6,676 nucleotides of DNA from Candidatus Hydrothermota bacterium (lineage in GTDB: Bacteria > Hydrothermota > Hydrothermia > B15-G9). A model generated the notes under the pieces. It was not told where the DNA came from, searched no databases, and was given only the letters and a program-made list of their open reading frames with translations. Position numbers and translations under genes: made by a program. The stretch covers positions 1 through 6,676 of the forward strand of contig QNDP01000074.1 in NCBI GenBank assembly GCA_003645975.1. The letters are read 5' to 3'. Shown one piece after another: positions 1 to 5,410 of this stretch. The stretch's first letter is position 1. Every line of letters starts with the position of its first letter.

Positions 1-709
1 CGAGATTCTCGCTCTCATCGAGGAGGCTGCGCACATGGCTCGGAATCCTCACTCCGAACCAATCCAGCAATTGCAAGTCTTTAGGTTGCATAACGATCCC
101 GAATGAAACAAAAATTTTTGGCAACCCCCGCTCGCCCAAAATCCGCCTGAGCATCCGAACGAACTTGCGCAGCCCATCGAGCTCAAAGACTATCTGTGAG
201 ACAAAAAATTCCATGCCGGCGTCCATCTTGCGCAGCACCCGTTCGAGTTCGTTCTGACGGTGAAAAATCACGATTCCGCCGATGCTCAGGTTCGGAAAAC
301 GGCTTTTAGCCCATTTTGTGGCCTCGATCACGGTCATCCCATCGGTCGATGACGCAGACTTAGACTCAGCGCCCACAAAAATGACCTTCCGTTCGTCGGC
401 ACGCCGCGCCCTTGCCTCAACCCATTCTAAAAGTTCGACTTTCGGCGTCTTGACCGTGTTTTTGTTCAACACGAAGTCCGCTGATACACCACGCTCTCGA
501 AGCCTTCGAGCGAACTCATCGACCGCCATTTTGGGGCGGAACGGTATCGGGCGCTCAAACGGGCCTCGTTCTTCGACCACTTCGGGGATGTTGAGCGTGC
601 GGATGCCGGTCTGCGTCAGGACATTAGCGACTTTCGAGAGCCAATCGTCGATTTTCTGTGCATTCCAATGGAGCGGTGGCGGCAGGACTTCAAGCATGAA
701 CTTGTCCAT
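1..709 (-). CDS. Methylenetetrahydrofolate reductase-like protein (3' end outside window)
   Basis: The first 236 residues of a TIM-barrel protein of the MTHFR (MetF) superfamily, which reduces 5,10-methylene-THF to 5-methyl-THF with FAD. Visible landmarks: an N-terminal MLEVLPPP (residues 5-12) matching the FEFFPP motif with its catalytic Glu (here E7); GGIVIF (144-149); an AGMEFFVSQIVFE stretch (164-176) matching the family's AGA...TQFFFD, with Q172 at the substrate-binding Gln; and GVRIPSHV (219-226), close to MetF's NVRIP. Where E. coli MetF has RGD (Asp120, which tunes the flavin), this protein has GAE (E115), so activity is uncertain and a divergent paralog is possible. The ATG at 709 lies 4 bases after the GT9 stop, with AAAGG about ten bases upstream, so it is the last visible gene of the operon. 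The family assignment is fairly secure; true MetF function is not. Confidence 0.78.
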   Translation of the reverse strand, partial: MDKFMLEVLPPPLHWNAQKIDDWLSKVANVLTQTGIRTLNIPEVVEERGPFERPIPFRPKMAVDEFARRLRERGVSADFVLNKNTVKTPKVELLEWVEARARRADERKVIFVGAESKSASSTDGMTVIEATKWAKSRFPNLSIGGIVIFHRQNELERVLRKMDAGMEFFVSQIVFELDGLRKFVRMLRRILGERGLPKIFVSFGIVMQPKDLQLLDWFGVRIPSHVRSLLDESENL

Positions 710-713
710 GAGT

Positions 714-1694
714 TCAAACCTTTACGGGTTGTAAAAGCCACCGCACCAGTTCATCGAACACATTCTGCGGTGAGAAGTTCCACAGAGGTGAGAACACTTT
801 GGCTTCGTTGCCGATGGGATGCCATCGAACCGGGCCCGAAACCGGGCTGTCGCTCATCAGTGATGCGGTTCTTGTGCCGAGCGCTGCGGCTATGTGCATC
901 GGACCCGTGCTGCCCGAAACGAGCACATCCACAAGCTTCAGAAGTGCCATAAGCCCACGCAGATCGAGTTTTCCCATGAGGTTGAGGCATCTGGGATGCT
1001 CGAAAAGCGGCTCAAAAAGCCGACGGAACCGTTCCGACTCCGCTTTCGACCCGGTGATGATCACACTAAAGCCCGCATCCAAAAGCAATTTTGAGAGTTC
1101 AAAGTAGTTCTGTGGCGGCCAGTTGGCTGACGAACCGCCCGAACCCGGATGCACGGCCACGATCGGCCGAACAAGCTGGGCGATGTGCGATTTTGCGGTC
1201 TCAAGCTCACTATCCGTGACAAACAGTCTCGGATGCAAAAGGATCGGCTCGATGTCCAACGGCTTGAGAAGCTCGAGATTTAGCTCAGCTTCGTGCCGAC
1301 CGCTACCTTTTCGTCTGAGCTTCACTCTGCGATTGTAAAGCAAGCTCCACCAACGATATGCAGTGCCGATCCGCATCGGAATTCTGGCCAAAAAGAACGA
1401 CCATGCAAGTTGCGGACGCGGAAAAACATCGATCGCAACATCCCACTTGCTTTTCAACATCCTGACCAGTTTAGCCACCTGCACTCGGCCGCGCTTGTCA
1501 ACTGGAACTTCAACAATTTCATCGACATCGGGATGATGTTTCAGAATTGGAGCTTGATAGTGGTTGACCAAAAAGCCGATGTGGACTTCATTTATGCGTT
1601 TGAGTTTGAGAAGTTGAGCCATAGGGATGGTCAGCACAAGGTCGCCAAGACGGTCTGTCCGTGAGATCAGAATCCTTTGCATCGTTGTGCTCAC
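714..1694 (-). CDS. Glycosyltransferase family 9 (heptosyltransferase-like)
   Basis: A GT-B fold glycosyltransferase of family 9, the ADP-heptose:LPS heptosyltransferase family, which adds sugars to the lipopolysaccharide core on the cytoplasmic face of the inner membrane. Length (326 aa) is typical. Seen: the N-terminal RILISRTDRLGDLVLTIP block (residues 7-24) with the DRLGD loop; HPGSGGSSANWP (182-193), the nucleotide-sugar-binding HPG(S/A) motif; ITGS (213-216); SGSTGPMHIAAALGT (260-274); and GPVRWHP (287-293). The GTG start at 1694 overlaps the yraN stop by 4 bases (GTGA). The ATG at 1682 would give MQRILISRTDRLGD, which fits the usual family N-terminus better; neither has a clear Shine-Dalgarno, so the start is open. 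The sugar donor and acceptor cannot be told from sequence. It is the strongest hint in the window of a Gram-negative envelope. Confidence 0.93.
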   Translation of the reverse strand: MSTTMQRILISRTDRLGDLVLTIPMAQLLKLKRINEVHIGFLVNHYQAPILKHHPDVDEIVEVPVDKRGRVQVAKLVRMLKSKWDVAIDVFPRPQLAWSFFLARIPMRIGTAYRWWSLLYNRRVKLRRKGSGRHEAELNLELLKPLDIEPILLHPRLFVTDSELETAKSHIAQLVRPIVAVHPGSGGSSANWPPQNYFELSKLLLDAGFSVIITGSKAESERFRRLFEPLFEHPRCLNLMGKLDLRGLMALLKLVDVLVSGSTGPMHIAAALGTRTASLMSDSPVSGPVRWHPIGNEAKVFSPLWNFSPQNVFDELVRWLLQPVKV

Positions 1695-2056
1695 ATACCG
1701 AAAGCGTCAGGGAAGTGTTCTACGACGATTTTATCGTCAAGTCTTTGCACAGTAACGACATCGAATCTGCAATCGACTTCGCCTAAAAGCTCGTTTTCCG
1801 CAAGGTATATCTCGGCCATCTTCTTCAAAATTCGCTGTTTGCGTTTGGTAACCTGTTCGATCGGGTGGAATTGAGGGTTGACGGCGGCTTTAACCTCAAC
1901 GAACACAAGGACATCTCCATCCATAGCAATGATGTCGATTTCACCGAACTTTTTGGTGTAATTTCGGCCGATTATCTTCAATCCTTTGTTTTCGAGGAAC
2001 TTAGCGGCTATCTCCTCGCCCCATCTGCCTTTCCTGCGCGCCTTACCATTCGCCAC
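1691..2056 (-). CDS. yraN: YraN / UPF0102 family nuclease-like protein
   Basis: A 121-residue protein of the UPF0102 (YraN) family, a very widespread small protein with a restriction-endonuclease-like fold resembling Holliday-junction resolvases; its cellular role is not settled. Motifs in order: GRWGEEIAAKFL (10-21) with E14; RNY (31-33); GEIDIIA (38-44) with D41; VFVEVK (51-56) with E54 and K56, together the E...D...ExK nuclease-type core; KQRIL (73-77); and RFDVV (97-101). The residues after VEVK are Ala-Ala, whereas relatives usually have an Arg there. The GTG start at 2056 is chosen because a strong GGAGGAGG (2063-2070) sits 6 bases upstream and because it gives the normal family length; an in-frame start at 2131 would add 25 unrelated residues inside the upstream gene. 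It overlaps that gene by 14 bases and the downstream GT9 gene by 4. Confidence 0.92.
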   Translation of the reverse strand: MANGKARRKGRWGEEIAAKFLENKGLKIIGRNYTKKFGEIDIIAMDGDVLVFVEVKAAVNPQFHPIEQVTKRKQRILKKMAEIYLAENELLGEVDCRFDVVTVQRLDDKIVVEHFPDAFGM

Positions 2057-3329
2057 CCTGCACCTCCTCCGGCGAGACATAGCGCTGCCAATCGGGCATG
2101 GTCGGTTCGTCCGGGATGCTCGAATAGACAAGCCTGTAATCGCCTGTTCCGCTTATGTCCACAAAGATGAACTCGATGCCCGAAGCGCGATAGTAATGCC
2201 AAATTTCACGATCTCGGCTCTCGAGCTCGAAGGTGCCGCGTGTGATCTCATCCGGCGGACCGTATTTGATGTAAATCCTGCCTCTGTCGGTGTAGCGGCC
2301 GAGCGTTTTGCCGACCGTGAAATGTTCATCTGCATATCTCACGCGTTCAATAACTTGCTGGATCGTCAGCCCATGTGCAGGCCAGAACCTCCGCAAAAAC
2401 ACAAGCTTGCCCGTTTCATCCAGTTGCTCATATTGCTCAAGTTCGTCGGCTGTGGCGAAGTATTCGATAAATCCAGCATAGTCAAGAAGTTCGGTCGAAA
2501 GCATCTCGACTTGGCCGAGACTGTAAACGAATTTGCGGCTGGCGGTCGCCGAATTCTGGTTCGACATGTCCATGACCTGAATTTTGAGGGTATAGATGCC
2601 CTCGTTAAGTCCTTGCAGCGCAATGCCTCCAATCTCGACGGCTTTGTCAAGGCCTTCGGATTTGTCCTTCACTTTGGGACGAGTTGCACGGACTACATTG
2701 CTGTCCGAATCGTAAATTGCACTGAGCACAAGATATTTACCTGTGTCGGGGACCAAGTTATAGATTTCGTAAAAGAAAAGCAGCGTATCATGGCCGGGAT
2801 AGTAGCTTGAAGTCGGGTTGGGAACGACCTCGATGCCGTATTTTGCGAACCTTGATGTTGTGTCAGTGCCTATATGCCATGCAAATTGGATTTCAGAGAT
2901 TTGAAGCGTATCGCCCGAATAGTCAGGAACTTGGAGTCGGGTGAGAACCTCACCTTTGCGTTTGCCCGATTGCACCGAGAGTTTGAGATCGTAATCGCCA
3001 GGCATCAAAAACAGCGTAAATTGGTCGATGATGAAACCTGTGGACGATGGATTGCGCAAAGTTTGTTCAAATTCGTCGGATAGCGGCTTCTTTTTGCCAG
3101 ATGGGTCGGTCAATTCGAGTGAGACACGGTAGGTCAGCGATTCGACCGTATCTTCAATAAATGACGATAGGTCAAGCATATAAGCGATTTCGGCATAGGA
3201 GACACTGTCTTTGAGCCGGAAGGTCGATTTGCTGACATAAAATTTGATGTCGCCCCTCGATTCAGCGACATCGCTCGGATGGAGCATCAAACTACCGAAA
3301 ATAATAGCCGTAAGGATAGACAAGCTCAT
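2043..3329 (-). CDS. GWxTD-domain protein B, probably exported (function unknown)
   Basis: A 428-residue protein whose C-terminal domain matches the GWxTD family, a group without known biochemical function. The domain covers about residues 325-402: ERVRYADEHF, then GRYTDRG (344-350), YIKYGPPDEI (353-362), EIWHYY (375-380), FIFVD (387-391) and GTGDYRLVY (394-402). The signature Trp is Arg here. Residues 25-320 appear beta-rich, with repeated extended segments such as GDYDLKLSV and GIYTLKIQV, as in Ig-like modules. A 26-residue acidic and Pro-containing tail follows the domain. The ATG at 3329 is preferred over the in-frame start at 3419: it follows GGTGAT, gives a short hydrophobic leader (SLSILTAIIFGSLML) resembling that of the upstream paralog, and reduces the overlap with that gene from 128 to 38 bases. 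The stop overlaps yraN by 14 bases. An exported, envelope or lumenal location is inferred from the leader. Confidence 0.85.
   Translation of the reverse strand: MSLSILTAIIFGSLMLHPSDVAESRGDIKFYVSKSTFRLKDSVSYAEIAYMLDLSSFIEDTVESLTYRVSLELTDPSGKKKPLSDEFEQTLRNPSSTGFIIDQFTLFLMPGDYDLKLSVQSGKRKGEVLTRLQVPDYSGDTLQISEIQFAWHIGTDTTSRFAKYGIEVVPNPTSSYYPGHDTLLFFYEIYNLVPDTGKYLVLSAIYDSDSNVVRATRPKVKDKSEGLDKAVEIGGIALQGLNEGIYTLKIQVMDMSNQNSATASRKFVYSLGQVEMLSTELLDYAGFIEYFATADELEQYEQLDETGKLVFLRRFWPAHGLTIQQVIERVRYADEHFTVGKTLGRYTDRGRIYIKYGPPDEITRGTFELESRDREIWHYYRASGIEFIFVDISGTGDYRLVYSSIPDEPTMPDWQRYVSPEEVQGGEW
2063..2070 (-). promoter_or_regulatory. Shine-Dalgarno site of yraN inside the GWxTD B gene
   Basis: GGAGGAGG on the minus strand, 6 bases before the GTG start at 2056. 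It lies within the codons for the Pro-Glu-Glu-Val near the C-terminus of GWxTD protein B. It supports the non-ATG start and the 121-residue form of YraN. Confidence 0.75.
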
Positions 3330-4464
3330 AATCACCAACCCCGCTTTTGTCCACAAAAATGAAAACCAAATCCAACGAATAGTAACGCCAGATCTCGTAA
3401 GGCGGCGAATCGAGCTCAAAAGGATGGGACTCGATCTCGTCAGGCGGACCGTAACGGATGTAAATCATGCCGCGGTCGGTGCGATAGCCCGGAATGTTCG
3501 AGAAGCTGAAATGCTCATTGGCGTATTCGACGCGGCGCATGTATTCCTCCATGAGCTCGTTTTCTGGTGTGCCCGGCGTCGGATCGCGCCGCTCCCAGAA
3601 CTCTTTCCAAGCCTGTTCACGAAGCGAATCGGGCGTGTTCAAAAGTTCCTCAATCTCATCCGGTTCGGCTATGTAGGTTAGAAGGTTCACAATTGCCTCA
3701 TATTCGTCGTCCGAAAGCTTCAAAAAGTTGAAAATCGAGAACTTGAGCGTGCGTTCGTCGGTCTTTTCGCTCGATGTATCCTCAAATTCGGCGATGAGCT
3801 TGTATTTGCCGCTTCTGAGGCTGTCGAGCGGGATCGAGAAGGTGTCCTCAACCGAGATCAGCCTTTCGCCGCTCCACACGGTTTCAGCTATTCTGTCATC
3901 GGTTTGAACCTCGAAACGCATTTTGACCGTGAGATTTGAAGTTCCGACCCAGACCAGCATCCTGCCGCCGGTCAGCCCTTCGGTCGGCGCTAATTCCTTT
4001 TTAGCTGATGCGTAAGCTTTTTCGGAGATAGGTATCAGATCGCTGACCATAAGCTTGTAAGGACCGAGTTTGGACTCCTCCTCCAGCAACATATCGCTGT
4101 TCTCGACATCGCGCAGTTTGATCCTCAGTTTGTAGCGGTCGCGCAGAGGCACTTGCAGTTTGATGACCCTCGTGAGCATTGCGGAGTCGATCTTTGTCGC
4201 ACGGTAGTTGTCGAAATTAAACGAGAAATGGCGGACTTCCTGCTTCAACTTTTCATGTCCTGATTTGACAACGAGTTCGAGGTCAACGGCGGCTCGAAAC
4301 AGCCCCTCCTGCTTTTTGAAAATCAATTTTGACGGTGGGATACGAATATCGACGAGGATTATGGCATTGGAATCCTTTGGGACGAAATATGTTTTGGCGA
4401 TCGGAGTGCGGTTCAACGGTAAGATTGCAAAAATTAAAGAGGTCAAAAGGCTCAAAGAACCCAT
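3292..4464 (-). CDS. GWxTD-domain protein A, probably exported (function unknown)
   Basis: A 390-residue protein with the GWxTD domain at its C-terminus: EFWERRDPTPGTPENE (288-303), RRVEYANEHFS (310-320), GYRTDRG (326-332), YIRYGPPDEI (335-344), EIWRYY (357-362), FIFVD (368-372) and GVGDYELVY (375-383), ending six residues later. The namesake Trp is Tyr here. The FWERRDPTPGTPENE block is typical of the family and is missing from the neighbouring paralog B. The N-terminal SLSLLTSLIFAILPL is a hydrophobic leader without a clear basic start, so export is likely but not certain. Residues 24-245 are mainly alternating hydrophobic strands (for example YKLRIKL, GKYKLIAEFED), probably beta-sandwich modules. 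The ATG at 4464 lies 13 bases inside the end of htpX, behind a GGGGATGGGATC purine-rich stretch. Function is unknown; tandem arrangement and matching architecture indicate duplication with B. Confidence 0.88.
   Translation of the reverse strand: MGSLSLLTSLIFAILPLNRTPIAKTYFVPKDSNAIILVDIRIPPSKLIFKKQEGLFRAAVDLELVVKSGHEKLKQEVRHFSFNFDNYRATKIDSAMLTRVIKLQVPLRDRYKLRIKLRDVENSDMLLEEESKLGPYKLMVSDLIPISEKAYASAKKELAPTEGLTGGRMLVWVGTSNLTVKMRFEVQTDDRIAETVWSGERLISVEDTFSIPLDSLRSGKYKLIAEFEDTSSEKTDERTLKFSIFNFLKLSDDEYEAIVNLLTYIAEPDEIEELLNTPDSLREQAWKEFWERRDPTPGTPENELMEEYMRRVEYANEHFSFSNIPGYRTDRGMIYIRYGPPDEIESHPFELDSPPYEIWRYYSLDLVFIFVDKSGVGDYELVYPYGYYFR
3331..3336 (-). promoter_or_regulatory. Probable Shine-Dalgarno site of GWxTD protein B
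   Basis: GGTGAT on the minus strand, one base before the ATG at 3329. It matches the 3' half of the extended AAGGAGGTGATC ribosome-binding sequence. It lies inside the codons for the conserved GVGDY near the end of GWxTD protein A, so the match could partly be chance. It supports the internal start over the one at 3419. Confidence 0.45.
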
Positions 4465-5306
4465 GATCCCATCCCCATCGACTCGGCCATCTCTTTAAGC
4501 CGTTTAATTCTTTCCTCGATTGGTGGATGTGTCGAGAAAAGGGATGCGAGTCCACCACCGGAGAACGGGTGGACGATGAACAGATGCGCTGTCGTCGGAC
4601 TGCCCGAAGTTAGTGGCCTAAGCTTAGCACCATAAGCAAGTTTTGAGAGTGCGTTTGCAAGGGCGAGCGGATCGCCCGAAATCTTTGCACCGCTCTCATC
4701 TGCAAGGTATTCACGGGAACGGGAGATCGCCAACTGGATCAGCATGGCCGCTATCGGCGCAAAGATCAAAAGAAGGAGTCCGATTGCGTCTGCGCCGCCA
4801 CGCCTGCGCCTACCGCCGAAAAAGAGGCCAAGCCTTGAGAGATAAAAGATTGCGGTCGCAAGAGTTGCAGCGACCGACATCACAAGGATATCGCGGTTTT
4901 TGATGTGTGAAAGCTCATGTGCCAGAACGCCGCGCAGTTCACGCTTGTCGAGCAATCGCAAAATCCCGCTTGTTACCACGACAGCGGCATGTTCTGGATC
5001 GCGCCCTGTGGCAAACGCATTTGCATGTGGTGTATCAACGATGTAAATCTTGGGTTTTGGGATGCCGGCTCTTGTAGCGAGGTCTTCGACTATCTCGTGC
5101 AGCTCAGGGGCTTCCAAGCGCGAGACCGGACGCGCACGATACATCGAGAGCACAATTTTGTCGGAATACCAATAGGAAATGAAATTCATAACCGCAGCGA
5201 TTATCAAAGCTATTGTCATGCCGTCAGTTCCGCCGAAATAGTCCCCAATCAAAACGAGCAGAATGCTAAGTGCTCCAAGCAGAAGATATGTCCTAAGTTG
5301 TGTCAT
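4452..5306 (-). CDS. htpX: HtpX-type membrane zinc metalloprotease (M48)
   Basis: An M48B membrane peptidase that degrades damaged or misassembled inner-membrane proteins with its active site facing the cytoplasm. Length (284 aa) is normal. Seen: two N-terminal membrane segments (about 6-23 and 30-47); NAFATG (96-101); the zinc-binding HELSH (130-134), with H130 and H134 as ligands and E131 catalytic; two further hydrophobic segments (about 139-163 and 174-194); SREYLADESGA (197-207), where E199 is the third zinc ligand; and STHPPIEERIKRL (258-270), a family C-terminal motif. An Arg-Gly loop (GGRRRRGG, 164-171) separates segments three and four. The ATG at 5306 is chosen over a GTG at 5315 because the GTG lies inside the Shine-Dalgarno GGAGGTG, which is 8 bases before the ATG. 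A sigma70-like promoter lies just upstream, so htpX probably heads the operon. Confidence 0.96.
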   Translation of the reverse strand: MTQLRTYLLLGALSILLVLIGDYFGGTDGMTIALIIAAVMNFISYWYSDKIVLSMYRARPVSRLEAPELHEIVEDLATRAGIPKPKIYIVDTPHANAFATGRDPEHAAVVVTSGILRLLDKRELRGVLAHELSHIKNRDILVMSVAATLATAIFYLSRLGLFFGGRRRRGGADAIGLLLLIFAPIAAMLIQLAISRSREYLADESGAKISGDPLALANALSKLAYGAKLRPLTSGSPTTAHLFIVHPFSGGGLASLFSTHPPIEERIKRLKEMAESMGMGSWVL

Positions 5307-5312
5307 ATTCAA

Positions 5313-5319
5313 CACCTCC
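5313..5319 (-). promoter_or_regulatory. Shine-Dalgarno site of htpX
   Basis: GGAGGTG on the minus strand, with GGAGG ending 8 bases before the ATG at 5306. It decides the start: the alternative in-frame GTG at 5315 lies within this element and could not use it. Confidence 0.8.
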
Positions 5320-5339
5320 AGTTAAAAGATTCAGGCTGT

Positions 5340-5368
5340 ATCTTAAAAGCGGCCGTCCAATGAGTCAA
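5340..5368 (-). promoter_or_regulatory. Sigma70-type promoter upstream of htpX
   Basis: On the minus strand, TTGACT (5363-5368) matches the -35 consensus at 5 of 6 positions. A 17-base spacer follows, then TAAGAT (5340-5345), which matches TATAAT at 4 of 6 positions. Transcription would begin near 5333 and leave a leader of about 27 bases before the htpX ATG. It lies in the only sizeable gap between genes in the window, where a promoter for the six-gene operon is expected. No operator-like inverted repeat is evident next to it. This is sequence-based only; read-through from hslU remains possible. Confidence 0.6.
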
Positions 5369-5410
5369 TACTGTTCAAAAATTAGGGGTTTTGTGCGAAA
5401 ATGTTTGAAT

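Noticed and set aside
282..734. Plus-strand open frame of 150 codons
   Set aside because: Antisense to the MTHFR-like gene; its composition is rich in Ser, Arg and Thr as expected from a shadow frame, with no motif.
2057..2131. Upstream extension of yraN to a start at 2131
   Set aside because: The added residues are unlike UPF0102 N-termini, and the strong GGAGGAGG points to the GTG at 2056.
1986..2810. Plus-strand open frame of 274 codons
   Set aside because: It is fully antisense to GWxTD protein B and the start of yraN. It has no recognisable domain and no ribosome-binding site that I could see, and the opposite frames carry clear family motifs.
3330..3419. Upstream extension of GWxTD protein B to a start at 3419
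   Set aside because: It would add 30 basic and Trp-rich residues read from the conserved codons of the upstream gene, bury the leader peptide internally and give a 128-base overlap.
5307..5410. Rho-independent terminator after hslU
   Set aside because: A CAAAA/TTTTG pairing around the CCCCTAA sequence is very weak, lacks a G+C stem and is not followed by a proper T run.
5369..5410. Heat-shock (sigma32-type) promoter or CIRCE element before htpX
   Set aside because: There is a TTGAA, but no CCCCAT-type -10 at suitable spacing and no long inverted repeat of the CIRCE kind.
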